Below, one piece after another: positions 11,439 through 23,321 of a DNA stretch of 64,000 nucleotides; position 1 is the first letter of the stretch; every line of letters starts with the position of its first letter. The notes beneath the pieces are model-generated. The model searched no databases and had not been told where the DNA came from. It saw nothing but the letters and a program-made list of their open reading frames with translations. Origin of the DNA: Tetradesmus obliquus (lineage: Eukaryota > Chlorophyta > Chlorophyceae > Sphaeropleales > Scenedesmaceae); the NCBI GenBank assembly GCA_030272155.1, contig CP126193.1:3782001-3846000 (forward strand), in the 5' to 3' direction. Made by a program: the position numbers and the translations under genes.

Positions 11439-14400
11439 TCAGGGCACAGCCATGATCTGCGCCACGATCATGTCCTTCACGCTGGATGCCAGCGCAGCGT
11501 CGGGCGCTGCCACCGTCACGCGGAACTGCATGCGGTTCTGTGGGTTGCCCTCCACGCGGCACTGCGGCAGTACAGCAAGGCAGCGCACAGTAACACAGCG
11601 GCGTGTCAGACAGACAAACAGGATAGCAGTAGTAATCACATCGCTTGCACGCAGCAAAGCAGCATGAACAGGCAAATAGACCGTAGCTCAACTGCCCTGA
11701 CTGCACCAAGCTGTTAACGTGCACACATGCGCCAAAACGTGTCCGCGCCCACCTGGCACAGCAGCGCCTGCTCAGCCCCAGGTTGCCCGCAAATGAAGTA
11801 TGCTGCGCCCGCCTCATTGTTGGGCGAGGGGTCCAGGTAGAGGTGCTCCAGGCCAAAGTTGAGCCCGCGCAGCAGCAGCAGCGTAGCGTCGATGCTCAGC
11901 GGCGTGGCCCGCTCCAGCATCTGCTGCATCTTCAGCGGCGGGCCTGCAGGCGAAGCATCGCCATGCAATTGTCATCATGCAGTAGCTCTACTATGGCAGG
12001 CACGGCATGCTTTTGGGGCACGCAATGCAGAAATGGCAGCGACAACGCTGTTCAGCACATCAACGGAACAAGCACAAGCCTGCACTTTTATCATCACTGC
12101 CAGGGCTGTCCCCACTCTGCACACTAGACTCAGCTCGCTGCACTCAAGTTGCTGGCTGTGTGCAATCCCATCCTCAGCCAGCCCAATGCTAACAACCACC
12201 CATGTATTCAACAGCGCCGCTCACCCTGGTAGCTCTTCCACTTGTCGAAGAAGGCCTCCTTGGCGATGTGCGGCTCGGGCAGCATGAACTTGTGCGGCGC
12301 CAGCGGCAGCAGCAGCTCCTGCACCACCTGGCGCGCCCCGCAGCTGTAGCGCAGCTGCACGCGCGGCGCCTCCAGGAAGGAGTGCAGGCACGTCACGTGC
12401 ACCACAGCCTGACAGCGCAGCAGCGGCACACACAAGACAATCAATGAAACACAGCAGAGCAGGCTGGACTTGACAATGGCTGCGCTCAGATGCTCTGTCG
12501 CATGCTTCTGCTTGCTTTTTGGAGGCCAGCAGGATCCCTGCTTGCTAAACAATGTCCAACCTGCATGGCCAGACAGCTTGCTGAGCACGTACAGCACCCA
12601 CGCACCTGCACTTGCTGCTTCGGCGCGAGCTGCGGCGGCAGCTGCCCGATGGCCACCTGCACCGCGGGGCTGGGCCCTGACAGCAGCAGCGCCAGGCCTG
12701 ACAGGCTGCTGGTCGCGTGCTTGTTGCCCAGGAACAGCAGCAGCTCGCCGTTGCTGCGCGAGTAGCGCGACTGCAGCCCCACCTGCAGGTAAGTGTCCTC
12801 GTACAGGATGCCCTGCAGAAGACAGGGCGTGGCACGAAAAGCAAAGGTCGCAGAGCACAACAAGTCAATCAGAGCAGCATACAAACAGCTGGGCAATACT
12901 TTGGGACATAATCGAGGGCCACAACCAACACGCGTGACTGCATGCACAAGAACCTAAGTGCGGTAGGCAATGCCCCAACTCTGACAGGGTGATGGCTGGC
13001 ACCATGCACACCTTGCCAGCCGAACCTGCGACCAATGCAATGCCCTACGTCAGCTCAGCGCTGCCATGGACTGCTGCCGTGGCACAACTCCCCAGCTGCC
13101 GCCCTACAGCCGCTGCCGCCCTGCCCCCCCCCCCCCCCCCTCACCTGCTCCTTTGTCAGCAGCGCGCGGTGCAGCTGCTGCACGTCTCCCATCACGCGCC
13201 AGTCATCAACAGCAAACGCAGCATCCTCAAACCCTAGCTGTGGCGCGCCGCCGCCGCTGCTGGCAGCCGCAGCCCCGCCAAAGCCTGCTGCAGGGTGCTG
13301 CGCGTGCGCATCGAATGCAGCACTGCCGATGCTGTCCATGCTGCCTGCTGCAGCAAGGCCAGACACCCCGCCCCATGATGCAGCAGACAGGCCGGATGGT
13401 GCCGGGCCCAGGTGTGCTGCCATGAAGCCAGCATGCATGGAGTATGGGATGCTGCCGCTGCCACCTGTGTGACCTGCTGCTGCTGCTGCTGCCAATGGTG
13501 ACATCACAGAAGGAACGGCTGCAGCAGGGGTGCCAAAGACGGCACCTGTAAAGCCTGCTGCTGCTGGGTGGCCAGCTGCTGCTGGCGGTGCTGCTGCTGG
13601 TGCTGGGGTGGAGAACAGCTCTTCCAGCGGGTCGATTGCCCTGGGAGCAGCAGCTGCTGCTGCTGGTGTTACTGCTGCAGGTGCTGCTGCTGCTGGGGCT
13701 GCTGCTGCTGGTGTGCCTGCGTGCACAGATAGCAGGCGTTGCAGGCAGGCATTGATGAAACCATCATGCTCCTGTGAAGCCTGCTGCATTGACAGTGTGA
13801 CTGACAAACCTCGGCAGCAACACAGGAACACCACTGCAATGCACCAAGCCTGATGTCCTGCTGCACGTACATTCAAGCTACCTGCCTAGACAAAGTGAGG
13901 TTACACGCTCGTCAAAGTGTAAGACTGCTGCTGAATAAGGCTTGATCTGTCAAGTCGCCCAGGCTGCTTGTATGGATCAGATATATAAACACATCCCACA
14001 CCGCTTACCATTGCCATACACAAAGTCATCCCCACCCAGCAGGTCTATCTCTTGCGCCTTTGGTGCTACAGCAGGAGGTGCTGCTGCCACAGGCGCCGCA
14101 GCAACTGGCTCCGGCTCTGCTGCTGCTGCTGCTGGCTCTGCTGATCCTCCCAGCGCCATGGAGAGGCCGCCGCCTGCTGGAGCCGCACCAAGCGCTGCCT
14201 CGTCTGCTGCTGATGCTGCCACTGCTGGCACGACGTCTGCTGTGTCTGCATCAGCACCCTCTGTAGCCTGCAGCATCAGCATCAGCATCAGCAGCAGCCG
14301 CATTCCTTGGTCAGCCAGGCAGCTGTGGGAGCAAAAGGCGCAGCCCTTCCTAACCAGATAGCTGCTTATTTGCAAGTACCAACACATGCCCATCGCTGCC

Positions 14401-15015
14401 TAACCCGCCAATACGGTCGATATCTGCCCGACGAAGTCGCTGCATTGTTGCAAGCGTTGCACAACAGGCCACCAGCGCCTCAGCCGCAGCTCACCGCAAG
14501 GCGCTTCAGTAGCGCAGACTCCCGGCCCTCCCACTTGGGCATCGGCAGCACGTAGCTGGCAGCAGCCTTAGCAGGGTCCTGGGCCAGCACCTGGCAGCAG
14601 CAACAACGCCAGCAACACAGCAACAGCAGCAGCACAGCAGAGGATATCAGCGCCGCTCGCTACCTAGTTACACATTCCTGCAGCTGCCAGTGGAACGTGC
14701 ATGTGCCGGGACGCTGCCCTCTCATGCTCTGGTTCTTGCTGCCGCACACATCAAGTGCACCTGCAATTTCTTTCTTAGCACGCCCAAGCCCGCCACCCAC
14801 CAGGTACTCTGTGCTGCGCTGCTGCAGCTCAGGGTCCAGCTGGCGCGAGTATCTGCTGAACACCGCCACCACCTCAGCCTGCAGCGCTGTGTTGCCCGGC
14901 TCGTGCAGCAGCATCTTGAGGTATGCGGACAGCAGCAGGCCCTTGGTGGGGATGCTGAGCGTGGGGAAGCGCTCGTGCAGCAGCCGGAACTGCTCCAGGT
15001 TGGGCACGCTGGCCT

Positions 15016-15058
<43 letters not shown>

Positions 15059-15094
15059 GCAGCAGTAAGAACGCGGGAGTGGGCACGCTCGCCT

Positions 15095-15140
<46 letters not shown>

Positions 15141-18100
15141 GCAGTGACGATGCATGGGTGGGCCAGCTGTAAGCTACCTGTACTGCCAGCAGATGCCCCC
15201 AGCCCATACACAGTGAACCCAACAAACCACACACAGCACCGACAGGAGCACAGCGGCCTGACCATTCAGTACAGCAAGCTGCAAAACAAGCGCCCCACCT
15301 GGACCGGCTTGCCGTACATACCACAGCACACCGTCTGCAACACAAACACATCGCTCTGCAGACTATGCACATGGGGTGCACTGTCGCCCACCCGCGGCAC
15401 TGAGCACAGCAATCTGCACAACAAGCGCCGCACCTGCACCAGCTTGCCGTACTCTCCCAGCACGCAGCCCGCCATGCACATCAGCGCCTCGTGGCTGGCG
15501 CCGCGCCGCAGCACCTCCACCACGCGGCCCGCCGCATAAGCCTGGCTGGCCTCGTTGTTGGTCACCAGCTGCACCACGCGGTGCCAGATGTCCTCCCCGC
15601 AGAAGTCCCCAGCACGCTCCAGCAGCGCCAGCACCACGTCCACGTACCACTGCCAGGTGAGAGGGAAGGTACAACAGGCAAAGCGGACGGAAGTCAAAGA
15701 GCAGCATGAAGTGAAAGACGCACAGCAATGCAGGGTCGTGGGTGGCAGAACAGGGAGATGCGTCGCGCCAGGAGGTTCCAGTTCGTGCAATTGCAGGCAA
15801 TGCAGACTCTACTTTGGCGTGCTGCGTGTCTCGCAACCATGAGCAGCATGCGGTGAAACAGGCTTTGCACAGGGTTCGCGCCGAACCTCCACGTTTGGCG
15901 CAAACTTCTCCGCCAGGATGGCAATCTTGAGCACCAGCTCCTCACGCATGCTGAAGTCCGCCACCGTGAGGTACGTGACCTGGCACCAGGCAGGCATATG
16001 ATACAGCACAGGCAAACAAACAAAGCAAGATCCTGTCAACAAAACAGCTCTTGGGGCAGGCGACTGTGCACGCAGGAGCAGCATCTGCCAGCAGCCTGGC
16101 AGGAGCACAGCCGCTGCGGTTAGCTCCTGTCGCCACAACTGTATCAGCAGCAAGCACTTGGGCTCAAATATCGTCTACACCCATGCATGCGCCTGTGCCA
16201 CCGTACCAAAAGCTCACTGCACAGCACACGCTCGCTGCCATCCGCCCCTCTCACCAGCTCCTCCACCACCTCCACAGCAGCGCCGCCATCACACATGGTG
16301 AACAGCAGGTCCAGTGCGCGCCGCCTGATGGACACGTCAGGGTCGCGCAGGTTGGCCAGGATGGTGGACTGCAGTGCAGTGAGCGCAGCAGCACGCACAG
16401 GCACAACTCAGATATGCAGGACAACGCAACAGGGGTTACTGTAAGTGGAAAAGCCCTTGCTGCCGCTGACGGCTGCTGCTGCTGATGGGCATGAAGCTGC
16501 AGGAGCACACATGGCAGAATGCTGTAACGCAAGCATGCAAATGCTGCTGTGCAGTGTGCTGCCATGTGCAAGAACCAGTCCAGGTCTGCGGCAGAGTGTA
16601 CTGCTGCTCAGCTGGCCGCCGGTTGCTGTGCTGCCGCACCTGGTGTGGCCGGATGCTGTCCAGCACCTCCGGCACCAGCGCCAGGCGGGTCAGGTTCTCC
16701 AGCGCCAGATAGCGGATGTTGGGCTCCTGCAAGGGCGTTTGCGGTGTGTTGTTGACATGAAAATGTTGTCAAAGGCTCCCCGGCTTGCACATGGTGATGG
16801 GCAAAGTAGCAGGCAAATGTAGCAGAGCGCCAGCCAAAAAAGCACAACACCCCCAGCACAACATAGCACAGAGTTGTGGCTTGGTGCTGGCATGCGCCGC
16901 CTACCCAGCTCGCCAAGCACGTGTCGCCCCAGAATGCAAGCAGCATGTAGACGCTAGCAGCATGCTGGCCACCAAACACACCCACTGCTCAACCAACCAC
17001 CGCTGTTGCTGCCACAGCACTTGCACTGCAGCCGCAATCACCTTGACGCTGAGGAAGCGGCCCAGGCTGGTCACCACCAGAAACAGCACGCACAGCCAAG
17101 CAGCGTGCCGCCAGCTTACTGCCCTACAGACACGCAGTGCTCAACCAATCATCCGCTCAACACACACTGCTCCTACCGCCGCACATACCTTGACGCTGAG
17201 GAAGCGTCCCAGGCTGGTCACGCTGCTGGGCAGCAGACACACACGCTGCTGAGCTAACCATTGCGCACATGCTGCCACACCAGTACACACGCTGCGTCCT
17301 CACCTTGACGCTGAGGAAGCGCCCCAGGCTGGTGACGCTGCTGGCCAGCAGGTCCCTGCTGCAGTCCAGCGCCAGGATGAGGCTGATGGCCTCAAACAGG
17401 ATGGCGTGCTGCGCGTTGCTCTTGTTGATGGTGGAGCTCTTGGTGATCTCGCTGCACACTGCAATGTGGATCATGCATTGCGCGTGCAGGCACGGCACAG
17501 CACAGCATGGAACAGGTGAGTGGGCAGGTTGTGCGTACAACACAGCGCAAACATCCGTCCAGAGGTGTTTCCAGAAGCCGCAGCCACGGGTAGGACATGC
17601 CAACCGCCAGGCAGAGGCGGCGGCTGCTGCTAAGCGGCGTTACATCACACGCAACAGGGCAACCACTAGGCAGGAACTGTGGCTGCCCACTCCACTCCAC
17701 TCACGGTTGAAGATGGCCACCAGCGTGTCGTGCAGCTGCCGCTGCGCCTGCGTGCCCTCCGGCAGCGGGAAGTACTGCAGCGTGCGCAGCACCTTGGCCT
17801 GTGCAGCAGCAGGGGCACGGCAGCAGCAGCAGCTGAAACGCAAGGCACAGCCATACGTGATGGCTCGTGTGGCAGGGACAAAGCTACTTGCTGCTTATCC
17901 ACACGACAACACTGGCAGCACCCTGCTTGAACAGTTCTGGGACTCAAACAGCACGCTGTGCACAATGCACAGCAGCTGTAGCATGATACCACAGCATCGC
18001 CTGCTGAGGTTTCTCGCCTACACACCTGCAGCCAGGGGCTGGCGATGCCGTAGTAGGTGTAGTCTGCCGTCACCTCGCGCAGGTACACCAGGCGCTCCAG

Positions 18101-20164
18101 CACACGCATCAGCTTGGCCTGGCACTGCTCATAGCCGGCTGCAGCAACAGCATGGCAGGCAGGCAGGGCAGCAAGCACAGATAGCATACGGGCAGTTGCA
18201 CTGTGAAGAGGATGCCGCCGTTGCTGACAACCTATTGCTGCAGCAGCATCTGGAGTGTGTGGCCATCCAGCAGCGCCAGCATTTGTGGTTGCGGCTGCAG
18301 CAGGGTGCAAACCGCGGGTGGCTGCGGACACAGCTGCTGGTGATCAAGCTGTGGCTGATGGAGCTGGCAGGCTTGACCTGGAACCGCAGCCAGCCCAGAC
18401 AGCACTGTTGCTGCACTGCGCTGATCCTTGCCTCCCCTATCACAATGCAGCTCGCTGCATGTGAGCAACATCACTAGGACGCGTTCAGACGAAACAAATA
18501 CCGCAATCCAGCTGCAAACTGCAAAGCTGCGCGCACCGCTGCCTGTGCGCGCGCAGATGCCCAGCAGCAGCGTCACGCAGCTCAGCAGCAGCCCCACGTC
18601 ACGCTCCTCCAGCAGCTGCGCCATCACTGGCGCAAACGTGTCCGCAGACACCAGCTGCGCGTCAGCGGGCGTCTTGCGCATCAGGCGCAGCAGGCACAGC
18701 GCGGCCTTCTTGCGCACCACAGGGCGGCTGGTGCCGCTTTGCTGCAAGGAAAGAAAGGCAGCAGACACAGGAATGCTCTCAAGAACCATTCAGCCTGCAA
18801 CAATAACTGCAGCTCCTAATGTGGACAGCGGCATTGCTCCTTGCAGCATGCAACTGCAGCTGCTGCTATACGGCTGGTGCTGTTGCTGTTGCTGGTGCTG
18901 CTGCTGCGGCGGCGGCGGCGCCACTGCTGCTGCTCCTGAGCGCACGCACCAGCAGCTTCAGCACATCTGGTGTCAGCGCCTCCGCCATCTCCTGTCCAGC
19001 AACTGCAAGCAGCAGCAGTGATCACAGTGGCAGCAATCCCACTTGAGAACAACCATGGGAACATATGTACTGCTAAGTACCAGCAGCGGACAAACTCGTT
19101 GCTGCAGTAGGTGACAGTATGTGCTAGCGCACGTGCAGCGCTTCAATGGCATGGCTGTTGCCACTTCACACACTTGTTACCCTGCTGCTGCTCAAGCCAC
19201 TTCCAGCTGCCTGTGAACGCTGCATGATGCTGAGCCAGCCGCTGCCGCCGCTGCTGCTGCTGCTGCTGCACGTGCTGTGCTTTATGCAGGCTTCCTGCAA
19301 GCCGGCTGCTCACTGTTGGCCACGAAGGTGAGCGCCAGGCTCTGGAAGGCCTCGTTCCTGCTGATGAGGTCGTTGTGGATGCCATTGATGGCCAGCCGCA
19401 GGAACTCATCCTTCTGCAGTGAGGCACAACAATCAGCATTGCAGCAGAAAGTGTTACTTCCCACGCTGCTCATTGCACTGTTGCTCCCTCACTGCTGCAG
19501 CATCAGGCAGCGCCAGCATTAAACAGCCACGTTGCTCAACCAGCAGCTGCCCAGGAGGCGCATGTACCGCAGCACGTACTCTGCAGCTGCTGTGCCTCAC
19601 CTCGTTCATGAGTATGGAGCATGCCATGTAGCCGACCTGCTTTTCTGAGTACCTGCAGAGCCACACGCAGCCGTAGCAGTTGTGAGGGTACTGCTTCGCG
19701 CTGCAATGCTGCTGCTGTTGGTTCCTGCAGCTCCTGCACTTACTTGGCGCTGGGTATGAGGTCGCATGCCTGTTTGTGGCCAAACTCGACATCAAAGCCG
19801 AGCATGTAGATGTAGAGCAGCTTCCAGACATACTTCTTGCGGTCATAAGCTGCAGTACAGCAGGGTCAGCAGTTAGTGAACTACATGCAGCTGCTGCTCA
19901 GATGGCTGAACGGACCATGGCAATGCTGGGCACCTGTGAGAGTTTTCTTGTCATCTCCAAATTTTCCGCGGATCTTTGCTAGCTCCTTGTCGACGCGCTT
20001 GGTCTCCTGCTCCCTGTTCTGGCAGGCCCTGATGTCTGATATGAACACCTGTGTGCAGCACAACTTGTTGGCGTACAGCTGGCACATAAACGCTGCAGCT
20101 TTATTGGTGATATGATCTTTGTACAAATCACCTGCAGGCCCCTGATGGTCTGCGTCTTCGCCAT
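11439..20164 (-). CDS. AP-2 complex subunit alpha (alpha-adaptin)
   Basis: Large subunit of the clathrin adaptor that selects cargo at the plasma membrane during endocytosis. About 22 short exons read on the minus strand. Exon 1 (20164-20132) encodes MAKTQTIRGLQ, followed by VFISDIRACQNREQETKR (20048-19934), DRKKYVWKLLYIYMLG and YSEKQVGYMACSILMNE: the classic alpha-adaptin N-terminal solenoid. Armadillo-type exons continue to about 14500. An Ala/Pro/Gly-rich hinge follows (about 14260-13145, with DLLGGDDF and DPLEELFSTP). The ear comprises a sandwich part (ILYEDTYLQVGLQSRYSR) and a platform part ending MQFRVTVAAPDA...MIVAQIMAVP. Domain order and ear residues separate it from beta and gamma adaptins. 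The exact edges of some hinge exons are uncertain. Two introns contain tandem duplications of exon edges. Confidence 0.92.
13124..13140. repeat. 17-base C run (G run on the AP2 alpha transcript)
   Basis: Seventeen consecutive Cs on + correspond to a G run starting a few bases after the donor of the large hinge exon of AP2 alpha (KEQ, then gtga). G runs beside a donor can affect splicing. The exact length may be unreliable in assembly. Confidence 0.85.
15016..15145 (-). repeat. Duplicated CTG-repeat acceptor in an AP2 alpha intron
   Basis: Two long (CTG)n tracts each end in CAG followed by GCSAGCGTGCCCA. The lower-coordinate one is the true acceptor of the exon encoding ASVPNLEQFRLLHERF. The other is an upstream copy whose downstream sequence (PTPAF) leaves the frame's expected protein. 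The triplet run stands in for the polypyrimidine tract. Confidence 0.75.
17041..17336 (-). repeat. Three tandem copies of an AP2 alpha exon end plus donor
   Basis: A 34-base block encoding TSLGRFLSVK followed by GT occurs at 17303, 17188 and 17041, differing at only one to three positions. The highest-coordinate copy is the true end of the exon that begins EITKSSTINKSNAQH. The other two lie in the following intron. All three read AGCGTCAAG followed by gtgagg, gtatgt or gtgatt. Flanking intron sequence (gctcaaccaaycayc) is also repeated, so the duplicated unit of about 115-147 bases spans exon end plus intron. Confidence 0.85.
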
Positions 20165-20534
20165 CTTGGACTCGTTCTGATCAACACATCTTATTCAACA
20201 TTCCAGCATATCGTCACGTTAAACAAATAAGTGCACACATTCAAGGGGCACTGCATACATAAATCGCTGCCACGTACGCAGCATGTGTGTCACATCCTCA
20301 AGAGGGTTTTCAGAGGATAGCGCTGTACAGGCATGCGTGTCATCGTGGTTGTATACGGCCAAACATGCACCGCTTTATACGTCAGTGAGGCTATCTGACT
20401 ATCTCGTGGCATACACCCACCAGCAGCACCCACTGCTGCCAACTGCCATGTACATTTACAACAGGGTGCATGTCATCATCCCCAGGGCCGTCACCGTGCA
20501 TGCCTGCCTGTGCGCTAGCCTGGATCCTACTTTA
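20165..20534 (-). promoter_or_regulatory. AP2 alpha 5' flank, truncated by a Helitron
   Basis: Only about 370 bases separate the AP2 alpha start codon from the 3' end of the Helitron pair. Any promoter must fit here or run into transposon sequence. I see no clear TATA element. The distal 79 bases also continue the frame discussed under the interrupted host frame. Confidence 0.4.
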
Positions 20535-20864
20535 CTAGTGGTTACCCGTGGCTCCGCCACTCGCATCTGGCACGGAAGACAGGCATGGAGGTGCATTGTG
20601 TTGTTCAGGTGTGCTGCTGCGGGACAAAGGTGGCCTGACATCTGTCCGAACCCTTTGGTGTGAGGCAGCTTTGGTAACTGCAGCTGCACGCATATAGCAT
20701 AGTTACTTATGCCAGAGCGGCATCTATTGAGTATCTTAGGCACACTGCTCCAGTGCCAAGTGTGGTGCTCATACCCCAACGTCCTGGAACACCTCATGTT
20801 ACACAACATCTTGCGTCTACACACCAGCTACAGTTGGTGTGTTACATAAGCAAAACGTGGCCAG
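20535..20864 (-). repeat. Helitron 3' terminal repeat, outer copy
   Basis: 330 bases matching 22992-23321 with two visible substitutions. Includes the terminal hairpin and CTAG. Confidence 0.9.
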
Positions 20865-20995
20865 CGGCTTGTTGCAGCATGTGACATTTGCAGCTACCGC
20901 AACCACTGCAGCTGCAGCATGATAGATTATAAATACATGCCAGAGCTCCAGGGCCGAGTTCCTCAAGCACACTGTTCCAGTGCCGAGTGTAAAGC

Positions 20996-21979
20996 TCAAA
21001 CCCCGATGCCCTGGAACACCTCACGATACACAACATTCTTAGTGTACACACCAGCTGCAATAGCCGCAGTAGCTGCACGGAAGCCCCCAACCACCAACAC
21101 CTTGAGGGCACTCCAGATGCCAACCCGCGAGAAGGCAACATACAACTGACCATGCGAGAACACAGGGCGAGGCAGGTACACACCTGCTGCCTTGAGGGTC
21201 TGCCCCTGCGCCTTGTTGATTGTCATGGCATATGCAACGCGCACTGGAAACTGGCGCCTGCACATATCAAAAGGCATAGCCTGTGCATCAGAGGGCTGCA
21301 GGTTCAGGCGTGGCAGCCACACCACTCGGCCCTTTACAGGGCCTGTGGCCACCTTTGCCTGGATGAAGTTGTCCATGAGTTTCGTGACCACCATGCGTGT
21401 GCCATTCGCCAATCCTGCAGAAATGTTGCGCAGCAGAATGATAGGGCACCCAACGTGCAAGCGCAGCTTGTGTGGCGGCAAGCCAGACATGCGCAGAGTG
21501 TTCAAAAACTCTGGTGGATACAGGTGACCTTGTTGCTCACCGCGCACCACTGAGTCAGCACTGCTGTACACACGGCTCTCAACCTGAACACCGTCAGGCC
21601 GGGGTGCACACATCCTTGCTGTCATCAGATCATTCACTGCATCAACATCATCATTCAGAGGCGTAAGGATCGCACGCTCCACAATGTATTGCTGTCGTGC
21701 AGCATCACCGCTTTGGCTGTCAATTACCCCATACACAGCATCTATCAATTCCTGCAAAGTGCCCTCTTGCTGCCCTCCGCCACACACGACCTCATCAGGC
21801 AGGCGTATGTAATCCTCGCCTACAGCAGCGCATGTGGGCTCGGTGCCCTCGCCCACGCGCTGCAGCCAATCTGCAAACTGCTGCTGCCTTGCGGCAGCAG
21901 CTGCATCACCTGCTGCCATCAGAGTTCGCACACGCATATTGGGGCTGGGCTGCTGCACCCGCCTGCTGGGCTGCTGCAC
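20996..21979 (-). pseudogene. Helitron RepHel helicase, C-terminal remnant (PIF1 type)
   Basis: The open frame of 327 codons has PIF1-family signatures: HVGCPIILLRNISAGLANGT, then AYAMTINKAQGQTL and FSHGQLYVAFSRV (late superfamily 1 helicase motifs). The upstream NMRVRTL and FADWLQRVGEG segment is typical of the Helitron helicase. The Walker A/B half and the Rep nuclease are absent, so it cannot be an active transposase. At its 5' side (near 21940) it is fused by deletion to the Gln/Ala-rich N-terminal region in another frame. The last residues, VVYREVFQGIGV, recur in decayed form further downstream. Confidence 0.88.
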
Positions 21980-22310
21980 CCGCCTGCTGGGCTGCTGGAC
22001 GCGCTTGCTGGGCTGCTGCTGCTACAGCAGCACGGGCTGCTGCCTGTTCCTGCAAGCGCCGCTGCATAACCTGCAGCGCATTCTGGTAGGCAGGCTGCAC
22101 AGGCTGCGGTGCAGAGAGCATGCTGGCAAGGAACTGTTGCTGCCGCTGCTGAACATTGGGTGGCAGCTGGCCCACTGGCTCTGTGGCAGCACCTGCAGGC
22201 AGGCAGGCAGGCAGGCAGGCAACATCATACATGAGCTGCTGGAAGACGTCAAGCTGAACATCAAACGTCCAGAAGCTGCTTTCATGGAAATATCAACATT
22301 CCAGCATCGT
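21906..22310 (-). pseudogene. Outer-Helitron copy of the Gln/Ala-rich N-terminal region, broken
   Basis: Nearly identical to the inner copy's frame at 24170-25057 (shares YDVACLPACLPAG and QLPPNVQQRQQQFLASMLS). TGG has become TGA at 22293-22295, and the frame ends at a deletion junction where the helicase remnant begins in a different frame. A (CAGG)n microsatellite is shared by both copies. Confidence 0.75.
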
Positions 22311-22939
22311 CTGTTGTGCTGGCTGTGCTGCTGCTGTTGACGCACCTGGTGTCTGAGCTGCTGCTGGCTGAGCTGCATCTGTTGCAGGTGGACTGGCGAG
22401 TGGAGCTCCAATTGCAGCGGGTGAAACTCCCACTGCAATATCAACAATGGGCAGCAGGATTGGAAGCGTTTAGCGCAGCCCACCTTGCCTCACAGTGACG
22501 ATCACTGCTCGCTCTGCAGAAGTTCGCGAACATTCTGAAGACATCAGTGCCCGCACCACTCACCTTCCTCGTGTCGATCATCGCGATCTGCTTGCCTCGC
22601 AGCGTGCTGCTGCCGCTGCAGAGACGCCCTGCTGTTGGGTGTGGTGGTTGCTGCAGCCGTGGCAGTGATGGCCAGCAAGATCACGCTTATCACTGTCCAC
22701 CACCTCATGTACAGCTTAGACGCATCCTTCAAACTCCACAGTCAATGACGCAGTGCTTGGTGGGTACAACCGCGACAGCAGTTCACTGCAGCATTAAGGA
22801 ACAGCGCTGATCGCAAGTCGTTGCATCTCATAGGTGTGCGGTAAAAAAACCTGATCTTGATACGACGCTGCACTGCTGTGTTCACGGAGTTCCGCAGACG
22901 CCCTGGGGTTCAACGGCCAGGTCCTAAGCCAGGCTTCTG

Positions 22940-22971
<32 letters not shown>

Positions 22972-22991
22972 ACCGTATTTCTTTTTAGTAA

Positions 22992-23321
22992 CTAGTGGTT
23001 ACCCGTGGCTCCGCCACTCGCATCTGGCACGGAAGACAGGCATGGAGGTGCATTGTGTTGTTCAGGTGTGCTGCTGCGGGACAAAGGTGGCCTGACGTCT
23101 GTCCGAACCCTTTGGTGTGAGGCAGCTTTGGTAACTGCAGCTGCACGCATATAGCATAGTTACTTATGCCAGAGCGGCATCTATTGAGTATCTTAGGCAC
23201 AGTGCTCCAGTGCCAAGTGTGGTGCTCATACCCCAACGTCCTGGAACACCTCATGTTACACAACATCTTGCGTCTACACACCAGCTACAGTTGGTGTGTT
23301 ACATAAGCAAAACGTGGCCAG
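22992..23321 (-). repeat. Helitron 3' terminal repeat, inner copy
   Basis: Partner of 20535-20864. Its CTAG abuts the resumed 5' sequence of the outer element (TTACTAAAAAG). Confidence 0.9.

Noticed and set aside
13530..13853. Plus-strand Ala/Gly-rich frame
   Set aside because: Complement of the AP2 alpha hinge exon; composition follows the triplet repeats.
20996..21979. Cellular PIF1 helicase gene
   Set aside because: Lacks Walker motifs and sits between Helitron termini; it is a transposon remnant.
22921..22970. CRISPR-like or telomeric repeat (GACT units)
   Set aside because: A simple four-base microsatellite in the Helitron 5' region, varying in length between the two copies.
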